This document shows positions 1 through 5,313 of a DNA stretch of 5,313 nucleotides, in pieces. The notes under the pieces are model-generated. The model was not told the origin of the DNA. It did no database searches and saw only the letters and a list, made by a program, of their open reading frames with translations. Numbering within the stretch: position 1 is the first letter of the stretch; each line of letters starts with the position of its first letter. Both the position numbers and the translations under genes were made by a program. Source of the stretch: Planctomycetaceae bacterium (GTDB lineage: Bacteria; Planctomycetota; Planctomycetia; Pirellulales; UBA1268); the NCBI GenBank assembly GCA_030616935.1, contig JAUWWJ010000150.1:1-5313 (forward strand), given 5' to 3'.

Positions 1-1542
1 CAAATGGCAGTTGGTCGTGCCAAGCTCTTTCTTTTGGATTGCGATATTGATGGAAATGATTCTGAAGATCGTGAGTTAACCAGTCGGCTTTATGGTGGTG
101 ACACAAGGACTCGGATTCGACAGGAAATGGTTTTGGGCGTTGGAGGCGTCAAGGCTATTCGGGCGATTGGGATTGTCCCAGGCGTATATCACCTCAACGA
201 GGGCCACTCGGCATTCGCTACGCTCGAAGCCGTTCGTGGTCGCATGGAACGAGACGGATATTCGTTTGATGACTCAGTCAGCCAGGTAGCTCGCCAAACC
301 ATTTTTACAACGCATACGCCGGTACCAGCCGGTCATGATCGATTTGATAGCGGGCTGATTGAGGAGCATCTTGGCCCAACTCGCGATGCACTTGGTATTT
401 CGCATGATCAACTAATGTCGTTCGGACGTGTTGAACCCCATAATCACGACGAACCATTCTGTATGACTGTGCTCGGACTTAAGTTGTCACGTCGTGCTAA
501 CGCTGTGAGCGCTTTGCACGGTCATGTAAGTCGACGAATGTGGTCAGGTCTGTGGCCTTCGCGAGTTGAGGAAGAAGTGCCTGTTGGTCATATAACCAAC
601 GGTGTCCATGTGCAAAGTTGGCTTTCGTGGCAGATGCTTCAGCTTTACGATCGTTTGTTTCCCTCTGGATGGGTTGGCCGAATGGGCGAGCCAGATGTCT
701 GGCAGAAAATCTATGATGTTGATCCTGGGGAACTATGGGAAACCCACTATGCATTGAAAAACCTCTTGCTCCAATTTGTTCGGCGGCGAGTAACAAGGCA
801 ATGTAATCGCCGGGGAGAAAGTAATGAATCGATCGAATCAGCTCGAGAGGTCCTCGACCCAAATGTGCTCACTATTGGTTTTGCGAGACGTTTTGCAACC
901 TATAAAAGGGCAGCACTGTTTCTCACTCAGCTAGATCGGCTCCATGAATTAGTTTGCGATAAGAATAGGCCGATTCAGATCATTTTTGCGGGAAAGGCTC
1001 ATCCTGCGGATGAACCAGGAAAAGCCCTCATACAAAAAATTGCAAATCTGCGACACGATTCAAAGATGGCGGGAAGAATCGTCTTTGTTGAAGATTATGA
1101 TATTAATGTGTGTCGGCATCTTATTCAGGGTGTTGATGTATGGCTTAATAACCCAAGACGTCCTCTCGAGGCCTCTGGCACAAGTGGCCAAAAAGTTGTG
1201 CTCAATGGTGGTATCAACTGTTCGATTTTAGACGGTTGGTGGGCTGAAGCGTTTAATGGTCGGAATGGGTTTGCGATCGGCCGCGGAGAGACACATGCCC
1301 AAGATGATATCACTGATCAGCGGGACGGAGAGGCCTTGTTCGATGCGCTTCAGCACGAAGTTATTCCCCTATTCTATGAACGAGACGTGGATGGACTTCC
1401 TCGTGACTGGATCAAAATGATGATGCACTCTATTTCATCATTAGCGTGGAGGTTTAGTGCACATCGAATGGTGATGGACTATGCCAAGAACTGTTATGTT
1501 CCTGCAGCTGGTGGTTTGTCCTGTGACATGAATCACCGCTAA
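1..1542 (+). CDS. glgP: Alpha-glucan (glycogen) phosphorylase, GT35 family, 5'-truncated by window edge
   Basis: This enzyme releases glucose-1-phosphate from the non-reducing ends of glycogen or maltodextrin, using pyridoxal phosphate (PLP) in the cytoplasm. The frame is open to base 1. The Met codon at 4 is internal: the preceding codon is Gln, and the W-Q-x-x-VGR-type context is mid-protein in this family. Counting the codon at 4-6 as residue 1, I see TSRLYGGD (26-33), HLNEGH (63-68), THTPVPAGHDRF (103-114, the active-site His region), ITNGVH (197-202), FARRFATYKR (293-302, matching the phosphate- and PLP-contacting Arg/Lys pair of muscle phosphorylase) and EASGTSGQK (389-397). The last contains the PLP Schiff-base lysine K397, with ILDGWW after it. 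These features fit the bacterial short-type alpha-glucan phosphorylases (TIGR02094-like), whose full length is usually about 700-860 residues, so roughly 200-350 residues lie upstream. No frameshift is visible. It converges on the ketosynthase gene 13 bases away. Confidence 0.95.
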   Translation, partial: QMAVGRAKLFLLDCDIDGNDSEDRELTSRLYGGDTRTRIRQEMVLGVGGVKAIRAIGIVPGVYHLNEGHSAFATLEAVRGRMERDGYSFDDSVSQVARQTIFTTHTPVPAGHDRFDSGLIEEHLGPTRDALGISHDQLMSFGRVEPHNHDEPFCMTVLGLKLSRRANAVSALHGHVSRRMWSGLWPSRVEEEVPVGHITNGVHVQSWLSWQMLQLYDRLFPSGWVGRMGEPDVWQKIYDVDPGELWETHYALKNLLLQFVRRRVTRQCNRRGESNESIESAREVLDPNVLTIGFARRFATYKRAALFLTQLDRLHELVCDKNRPIQIIFAGKAHPADEPGKALIQKIANLRHDSKMAGRIVFVEDYDINVCRHLIQGVDVWLNNPRRPLEASGTSGQKVVLNGGINCSILDGWWAEAFNGRNGFAIGRGETHAQDDITDQRDGEALFDALQHEVIPLFYERDVDGLPRDWIKMMMHSISSLAWRFSAHRMVMDYAKNCYVPAAGGLSCDMNHR

Positions 1543-1555
1543 GAGCTAGCAAATA

Positions 1556-2674
1556 TTACGCTGCTTGGGTGCGGCGTATCTCGTGGTACGGTGTTGACTT
1601 TAGAAGGACGCACCCTCGAAGCACTTCAGGCTTTCCAGGGCTACCAACTGCAGCTGTTGGGCAAGCGATAATACCACTAAGTTGATCCCATGTTTCTCGG
1701 AGGGCGAAGGGAACTGAGCAGGCACTAACATTACCAGCTCGTTCAGTCAGGCCGTTTATAAGCTGCCCACCGATCCCGTACTCCTCGAGCTTCATTCCTG
1801 TGAAGCGGACAATTCCAGTACCCGCTTGATGGGGAACAACATAGTCAACGTCATCACCAGAGAGACTTGAGGCTTCAAGTGCTGATGCAACAGCGGCCGA
1901 CATTTGACGAGGAGCAGTGTCGGCAATAGCCATGCCATCGAGTGTGTAAACAATCCGTTTATCCGCGTGTGCAACTCCACCGTTTGGTAATGGTATTGGG
2001 ACGTTTTCTCGTCTCTCGAAGTTAAAGGCAGGGTGCTCAATCTGTTCACGACGAGCATCTGCATGTAGGAGTTCGAAGTGTGTGGGGTGCCGTTGACTTG
2101 TAAGTGGAGCAATGAGCGTTGCTGAGGCCATGTCGCCAAAGAGGCCAGCGGTTTGGCTACAGCTATAATCTGTGATTCGACTTATACGACTCGCTGCCAC
2201 AACGAGTATGAATTCATTATTTTGTAAATTAAGGCGAGGGGCCCAGCGTTTTTGAATCAGGCTTAAGGATCGACTGTACCCGCAACAAAACCAGTTAATA
2301 CCAAGAGTCCGTATATGTGGCACGTTCAGCCGCTTGGTTAATTGGCGGGCTGCATGCTGTGGTCGTTCATGCTTGGCTTGCGACTTTCCAAGAAAACGAT
2401 CAGCAATTGATGGCGGTAAAAAAGAGGGCGAGGCAAATAAGATGCCCCGGCAGTCGGCCAGGTTGCAGCCGGTCTCCGCCTGCAATTTTCGAACCACCCG
2501 TACCCCCATTGTTACTTCATCTTCTAACGAAATAGCCCTCGACTCAATGCCGGTATGACGGCTGAATTTCCTTGGCATCGTCTCGCCAAACCAGGCGTTA
2601 TTCAATATCCAAGATGGTCGGTATACGGAAACAGCCGAGATGCCAAAGCGATTTGTGTCTTCTTGTATGTCCAT
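1556..2674 (-). CDS. FabH-like 3-oxoacyl-ACP synthase III family protein (divergent thiolase-fold ketosynthase)
   Basis: This is predicted to be a 372-residue cytoplasmic condensing enzyme of the thiolase fold, in the beta-ketoacyl-ACP synthase III group. Numbering from the ATG at 2674, the likely triad is C130 (in FCCGYSRSL), H282 (in VVPHQAGTG) and N315 (in AGNVSACSVP). It matches Cys112/His244/Asn274 of E. coli FabH in order and approximate spacing. The block ASRISRITDY through LFGDMASATLI (161-188) matches the FabH SEVLSR...FGDGAGAV region. Differences from housekeeping FabH are the residues around the Cys, GDMASA in place of GDGAGA, and a C-terminal loop reading GSPGKPEVLRGC (344-355) where FabH has a glycine-rich GFGGGLTWGA-type loop. 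The frame extends 16 codons further to a TTG at 2722. I prefer the ATG at 2674 because purine-rich AAAGGG/AGAAAG sequence precedes it and family similarity starts about 10 residues later. No ACP or other fatty-acid gene is next to it. The substrate is unknown; an initiation ketosynthase or a secondary-metabolism acyltransferase are both possible. Confidence 0.85.
   Translation of the reverse strand: MDIQEDTNRFGISAVSVYRPSWILNNAWFGETMPRKFSRHTGIESRAISLEDEVTMGVRVVRKLQAETGCNLADCRGILFASPSFLPPSIADRFLGKSQAKHERPQHAARQLTKRLNVPHIRTLGINWFCCGYSRSLSLIQKRWAPRLNLQNNEFILVVAASRISRITDYSCSQTAGLFGDMASATLIAPLTSQRHPTHFELLHADARREQIEHPAFNFERRENVPIPLPNGGVAHADKRIVYTLDGMAIADTAPRQMSAAVASALEASSLSGDDVDYVVPHQAGTGIVRFTGMKLEEYGIGGQLINGLTERAGNVSACSVPFALRETWDQLSGIIACPTAAVGSPGKPEVLRGCVLLKSTPYHEIRRTQAA
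1557..1578. terminator. Possible terminator hairpin between glgP and the ketosynthase gene
   Basis: An 8-pair stem, TACGCTGC (1557-1564) with GCGGCGTA (1571-1578), encloses a 6-base loop. It starts 14 bases after the glgP stop and covers the end of the ketosynthase reading frame, including two bases of its stop codon. In plus-strand RNA the sixth pair is U-G; in minus-strand RNA the same position is an A-C mismatch. No clear T-run follows on the plus side. On the minus side only a weak AATATTT follows. It may serve as a bidirectional or Rho-assisted terminator. It may also be incidental, because it lies in coding sequence. Confidence 0.3.
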
Positions 2675-2705
2675 CAAGCTTTCTGCCCTTTTATGAAACG
2701 TAAGG

Positions 2706-2745
2706 CGGCTAGATACTTGCAATCCGGATCATCTGGTGCTAGCCG
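2706..2745. repeat. Inverted repeat CGGCTAG ... CTAGCCG
   Basis: Two 7-base arms (2706-2712 and 2739-2745) flank a 26-base spacer that itself contains the palindrome ATCCGGAT at 2722-2729. An A-run and T-run block (2746-2764) follows directly on the plus strand. In the ketosynthase transcript the repeat would sit in the leader, ending 31 bases before the ATG at 2674. It could be a protein-binding site or a leader hairpin. A 7-base stem with a free spacer is not rare by chance in a region of this size. Confidence 0.4.
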
Positions 2746-2780
2746 AAAAAACATTTATTTTTTTGATTTAGGCTGTTTTC

Positions 2781-2792
2781 CATTCATGAATG
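2781..2792. repeat. Perfect 12-base palindrome, CATTCATGAATG
   Basis: The site equals its own reverse complement over 12 bases and does not extend further on either side. It lies about 107 bases upstream of the ketosynthase ATG and 96 upstream of the small-protein ATG, which suits an operator shared by both genes. No matching second copy was noticed elsewhere in the window. The role is inferred from symmetry and place only. Confidence 0.35.
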
Positions 2793-2877
2793 ACGTGAAA
2801 CGCGTGCAATACTTACTTTGGGAATACTTCCGATTCTTCAGTGACGCAAGTTTTCCAGCAAAAAGGTGATTCTTCCC

Positions 2878-2882
2878 GGGGA
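2878..2882 (+). promoter_or_regulatory. Probable ribosome binding site for the 191-residue protein
   Basis: GGGGA with a 6-base spacer to the ATG at 2889 supports that start over the upstream GTG at 2841, which has no comparable purine-rich stretch close by. A better match to the 16S tail, AAAAGGTGAT at 2861-2870, lies too far (about 20 bases) from the ATG and has no suitable start codon after it at normal spacing. Confidence 0.4.
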
Positions 2883-2888
2883 AAATTG

Positions 2889-3464
2889 ATGGTTCGTGCT
2901 GTATTAATTGTGTTGGTAATCACTGGATTCTTCATTACCGGAGATATTCCATCTGTCATTATAGGCTGCCAGCAAGGTTTGGAGGCTGTGCAAAATCACG
3001 CTCAGTCCATGTGCTGCCCAATGGAGTCGAAGATGTCTTCGGGACCTGGCGAACAAGAACAGCAGCATGTACTCAATAAAGACTTACCTGCTGGAATCAG
3101 AGGCTCGGTTACACCTTCATGGGAAGGGATTCCACCGGAGGCAATGCGGTCAATTGATCAAAAAGAGTTAGTCGCTGGAAGTCGTTTGGTTCTGTGGCTC
3201 GTCAGGAAGAACATGGTCTCTGCAACGCGAGTCGATGTCATTGATCCTCAGACAGGGGAGGTCTTACTCACACCAACGGACACCCCTTCCGACTCACCGA
3301 AAAGGGGCCGGATCGACATGAGTGCTCTTCGAGAGGGTGGTGAAGTTTCGGTGCGTTATAGCCACAAACAGCAGCCACATTTTAGGGATTCTGCCACCGT
3401 GGCGCAGCATGAGTCTTTGGGAGCAGTCCTTGGAATTGAACATAGTCGTTCCGAACAGGATTAA
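2889..3464 (+). CDS. Unrecognised protein with N-terminal hydrophobic segment; probably exported or membrane-anchored
   Basis: I do not recognise the family of this 191-residue product. From the ATG at 2889 it begins MVRAVLIVLVITGFFITGD, a short positive start followed by a hydrophobic run (about residues 3-17). A second hydrophobic stretch then leads to VIIGC, with Cys27. This could be a signal peptide, a signal anchor, or a poorly formed lipoprotein lipobox; the Asp and Pro before VIIGC are unusual for a lipobox. Adjacent cysteines follow at 42-43. The middle is polar, and the second half (about 90-140) looks beta-rich, with VDVIDPQTGEVLL. The C-terminal end is charged and hydrophilic. The frame continues upstream to a GTG at 2841. 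I chose the ATG because GGGGA at 2878-2882 lies six bases before it and the extra 16 residues would put charged sequence ahead of the hydrophobic segment. It is divergent from the ketosynthase gene and ends 14 bases from the end of rpsA. Confidence 0.65.
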   Translation: MVRAVLIVLVITGFFITGDIPSVIIGCQQGLEAVQNHAQSMCCPMESKMSSGPGEQEQQHVLNKDLPAGIRGSVTPSWEGIPPEAMRSIDQKELVAGSRLVLWLVRKNMVSATRVDVIDPQTGEVLLTPTDTPSDSPKRGRIDMSALREGGEVSVRYSHKQQPHFRDSATVAQHESLGAVLGIEHSRSEQD

Positions 3465-3478
3465 GTCAGCAGCCAAAG

Positions 3479-5200
3479 TTAGCTGTCACTTGATGTTTCT
3501 GCCTGTGATGTTTCTGCCGGTACAGCTTCTGCTGGTGCCGAATTTTCAGAATCGGAAACCTGTTTCTTGGAGAGTCCTATTTTTCGTTCTTCAATATCAA
3601 CACGAAGAATCTTGACATCAATCGGATCACCGACCTGAACTAATTCCTCGGCATTTTCGATCTTATCATCGGACAGTTCTGAAATATGCAGAAGTCCTTC
3701 AAGGCCGTCTTCAAGGCCAACGAAAACACCAAAATTGGTAATCTTGGTAATTGTTCCATGAACAACATCATCAACCTTATATCTATCAGGAATATCAGCA
3801 GTCCACGGATCGTCCTGCATCTGCTTCAGGCCCAACGCGATACGCCGCCGCTGTTGATCAACAGAGAGCACCTTGCACTCAATCTCCTGACCCTTATCAA
3901 CCATTTCACTTGGATGGGTGACTTTGCGTGTCCAAGACATATCTGTGACATGGAGGAGGCCATCGATCCCCTCATCAATTTCGATGAAGGCTCCATAATT
4001 TGTCAGATTTCTCACAACACCCTTAACAATGGCGCCTGGTGGGTAATCTGCAGCTACTTTTTCCCAAGGATTCTGCTGCGTTTGTTTCATGCCCAGTGAA
4101 ATCTCTTGTTTGTCCTCGTTAATAGCAAGGACAACAACTTCGACTTCATCACCAGGGGAAACAAGTTCACTCGGGTGGCTTACTCGCTTCGTCCAGCTCA
4201 TTTCACTAATGTGAACGAGTCCTTCTACGCCGTCTTCAAGTTTCACAAATGCGCCGTAGCTCATGACGTTTACGACGGCACCCTTACAAATGGTTTCAAC
4301 AGGATATCTCTCGGCAACCTTTGCCCATGGGCTCGGTGTTCTCTGCTTCATTCCCAGTGCAATTTTCTCACGATCACGGTCAATGTGTAGCACCTGAACT
4401 TCGATTTCCTGATCAATCGAAACCATTTCACTTGGGTGACCAATTCTTCCCCAACTCATGTCTGTAATATGGAGTAGACCGTCGATGCCTCCGAGATCGA
4501 CGAAAGCGCCGAAGTCAGCAATGTTCTTCACAATGCCTCGGCGGACCTGTCCGACCTCAAGTGTTTCCATGAGTTGCTTCTTACGCTCAGAGCGTTCTTG
4601 TTCGATAAGTGCTCTACGGGAAACAACAATATTTCGACGAGCTTCATCAATTTTCAAGACAAGGCACTGGATTGCTTTGTTGCAATAGTCGCCTATATCA
4701 GCAGGCCGCCTGATATCAACCTGGCTAGCAGGAAGGAAAACATTCACTCCAGCGATATCAACAAGGAGTCCGCCTTTGATCTTCCGAAGGACAAATCCCG
4801 TTACAACGTCATCTTCACGAACACTTGACATGACACGCAGCCAGTCTTCGATTCGACGGGCCTTGCGTTTTGAGAGAGTTATGAGGCCTCGGTGCTCATC
4901 AACAATATTCTCTTCAATGTCCTCGAGAAGGACCTTGATGACATCCCCAACTTCTGGGGCGGGTTCTGTTTCATCCCATTCGTTTCGTGGGATATGGCCT
5001 TCACTCTTGTACCCAACATCAACAAGAACAAATTCATCGTCAACTCGTAAAATCTTTCCTTCAACAACACTATTGATTGCAAGAGAGGGAGCCTGGCCAA
5101 CATCAAAATCGGCGGCATCACTTCCACCCATTGCCAGATCAATTTCTTGTTCGAGTTCATCTCCTAAATCAAGTTCACGGATAAGATTTCGGTTGACCAT
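3479..5200 (-). CDS. rpsA: 30S ribosomal protein S1
   Basis: S1 binds the small ribosomal subunit and captures and unfolds mRNA leaders during initiation. The 573-residue product is close to the 557 of E. coli S1 and has six S1 (OB-fold) repeats. They lie at roughly 44-113, 129-196, 215-286, 302-373, 389-460 and 476-547. Repeats 1 and 2 are divergent, as is usual for the ribosome-binding half. Repeats 3-6 carry the RNA-binding signature: YGAF/FGAF, then DGLLHIT/EGLVHIS, then MSW and HPSE(M/L)V. The MSW or equivalent positions fall 86-88 residues apart (248, 334, 421, 509). The tail (548-573) is rich in Ala, Ser, Glu and Pro and is probably disordered. The ATG at 5200 is the first possible start, since an in-frame TAA lies at 5215-5213. 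No Shine-Dalgarno sequence is visible in the 20 bases before it. An open frame ends 12 bases upstream, suggesting an operon. Confidence 0.97.
   Translation of the reverse strand: MVNRNLIRELDLGDELEQEIDLAMGGSDAADFDVGQAPSLAINSVVEGKILRVDDEFVLVDVGYKSEGHIPRNEWDETEPAPEVGDVIKVLLEDIEENIVDEHRGLITLSKRKARRIEDWLRVMSSVREDDVVTGFVLRKIKGGLLVDIAGVNVFLPASQVDIRRPADIGDYCNKAIQCLVLKIDEARRNIVVSRRALIEQERSERKKQLMETLEVGQVRRGIVKNIADFGAFVDLGGIDGLLHITDMSWGRIGHPSEMVSIDQEIEVQVLHIDRDREKIALGMKQRTPSPWAKVAERYPVETICKGAVVNVMSYGAFVKLEDGVEGLVHISEMSWTKRVSHPSELVSPGDEVEVVVLAINEDKQEISLGMKQTQQNPWEKVAADYPPGAIVKGVVRNLTNYGAFIEIDEGIDGLLHVTDMSWTRKVTHPSEMVDKGQEIECKVLSVDQQRRRIALGLKQMQDDPWTADIPDRYKVDDVVHGTITKITNFGVFVGLEDGLEGLLHISELSDDKIENAEELVQVGDPIDVKILRVDIEERKIGLSKKQVSDSENSAPAEAVPAETSQAETSSDS
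3491..3518 (-). repeat. 15-base tandem repeat in the rpsA 3' end
   Basis: TGATGTTTCTGCC occurs at 3491-3503 and again at 3506-3518, giving a 15-base (five-codon) period. It encodes the repeated AETS(Q/S) units of the S1 C-terminal tail, preceded by a related PAEAV unit. This looks like in-frame slippage or duplication in an unconstrained tail. Confidence 0.75.
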
Positions 5201-5220
5201 ACGTTCGCGGGGTTAGAGGA
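5201..5220 (-). promoter_or_regulatory. rpsA translation initiation region without a Shine-Dalgarno motif
   Basis: Read on the minus strand, the 20 bases before the rpsA ATG are pyrimidine-rich (CCTCTAACCCC followed by GCGAACGT) and contain no GGAG, GAGG or AAGG. Initiation probably depends on an unstructured leader, S1 itself, or coupling to the frame that ends at 5213. E. coli rpsA also starts from a non-canonical site and is autoregulated by S1, so similar control is possible here, by analogy only. Confidence 0.4.
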
Positions 5221-5313
5221 ATGAATTGGGTTGACATGCTCTCAGAAAGTAGTCCTCAACGACAGTGGCCGTTGGAATTCCTCTCTCATGCAAGTCTCGA
5301 AGTCTAGCAGGAG
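5213..5313 (-). CDS. Possible C-terminal end of an upstream gene, truncated by window edge
   Basis: This frame is open from the right edge for 32 codons and ends at a TAA (5215-5213), 12 bases before the rpsA start. The residues include LRDLHERGIPTATVVEDYF, which looks like plausible folded protein (a helix followed by a beta strand), but I cannot assign a family. A second minus-strand frame is also open from the edge for 23 codons, to a TGA at 5244-5242, with less protein-like content (LLLDFETCMREEFQ). If real, this gene would be co-transcribed with rpsA and the promoter would lie outside the window. Chance openness over about 100 bases is quite possible. Confidence 0.35.
   Translation of the reverse strand, partial: PARLRDLHERGIPTATVVEDYFLRACQPNSFL

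Larger units (their letters stand above)
2675..2888. promoter_or_regulatory. Divergent intergenic region with candidate control elements
   Basis: These 214 bases separate the starts of the minus-strand ketosynthase and the plus-strand small protein, so they should carry promoters for both. I could not find a convincing -35/-10 pair of the TTGACA/TATAAT type on either strand. Visible structure: an inverted repeat CGGCTAG/CTAGCCG (2706-2712 and 2739-2745); an A-run then T-run block at 2746-2764; a perfect 12-base palindrome at 2781-2792; and the heptamer AATACTT at 2808-2814 and 2823-2829, with ATACTT again at 2713-2718. If the TTG at 2722 were the true ketosynthase start, the region would shrink to 166 bases. 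The regulatory role is inferred from position. Confidence 0.45.

Noticed and set aside
4..6. ATG at base 4 as the true start of glgP
   Set aside because: The frame is open upstream to base 1 and the family has a long N-terminal region before this point, so the methionine is internal.
497..862. A 121-codon minus-strand open frame opposite glgP
   Set aside because: It lies entirely within the well-conserved phosphorylase coding region and its translation shows no recognisable domain; it is a shadow frame.
2675..2722. TTG at 2722 as the ketosynthase start, giving 388 residues
   Set aside because: The rare start codon has no purine-rich site before it, and the extra 16 residues precede the region of family similarity; the ATG at 2674 is a better choice.
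2317..2869. Overlapping plus-strand open frames opposite the ketosynthase start
   Set aside because: They lie mostly opposite conserved ketosynthase sequence, lack convincing ribosome binding sites and have low-complexity, basic translations.
3467..3485. CAGC/GCTG hairpin at the junction after rpsA as a terminator
   Set aside because: The stem is only four pairs with an 11-base loop and no T-run on either side.
3700..4560. Roughly 260-base periodicity in DNA as a possible repeat array
   Set aside because: It is explained by the tandem S1 protein domains, which repeat every 86-88 residues; it is not a CRISPR or mobile repeat.
3686..5216. Several plus-strand open frames opposite rpsA, up to 146 codons
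   Set aside because: They mirror the S1 repeats on the other strand; the Ser/Arg-rich translations are typical antisense artefacts.
5231..5259. TTGACA at 5231 as a plus-strand promoter -35 box
   Set aside because: No -10-like hexamer occurs 16-18 bases downstream (CCTCAA at the 17-base position), and no plus-strand gene follows in the window.
5221..5307. A 28-codon plus-strand frame starting ATGAATTGG after AGAGGA
   Set aside because: The purine tract abuts the ATG at too short a spacing, and the peptide is short and unremarkable; the minus-strand frame explains the region better.

Overview
The window is a compact, ordinary-looking stretch of bacterial chromosome with intermediate base composition. 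It holds four well-supported genes and a possible fifth cut by the right edge. The ribosomal protein S1 begins MVNRNLIRELDL and has six S1 domains plus a short acidic Ala/Ser/Glu-rich tail. Together with the weak Shine-Dalgarno signals, this makes me lean towards a planctomycete or a relative. That is inference from memory of similar proteins, not a database result.

Layout, left to right. (1) 1-1542, plus strand: the C-terminal two thirds or so of an alpha-glucan (glycogen) phosphorylase; its 5' part lies outside the window. (2) 1556-2674, minus strand: a divergent FabH-like ketosynthase of the thiolase fold with an intact Cys-His-Asn triad, tail to tail with the phosphorylase across 13 bases. 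A GC-rich hairpin overlaps the last codons of this gene and could end either transcript. (3) 2675-2888: a 214-base divergent intergenic region with an inverted repeat, an A/T-rich block and a perfect 12-base palindrome. (4) 2889-3464, plus strand: an unrecognised protein of 191 residues with an N-terminal hydrophobic segment, probably exported or membrane-anchored. (5) 3479-5200, minus strand: rpsA, tail to tail with gene 4 across 14 bases and starting without a visible Shine-Dalgarno sequence. (6) 5213-5313, minus strand: an open frame running off the right edge and ending 12 bases before rpsA, possibly the end of an upstream operon gene.

The genes do not form an obvious single pathway. The phosphorylase mobilises storage glucan, the ketosynthase probably makes or modifies an acyl chain, and S1 is translation machinery. 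The alternating strands argue for at least three separate transcription units. I found no mobile element, CRISPR array, RNA gene or clear sign of a new multi-gene system. The least explained parts are the ketosynthase and the small secreted or anchored protein that share the divergent intergenic region.
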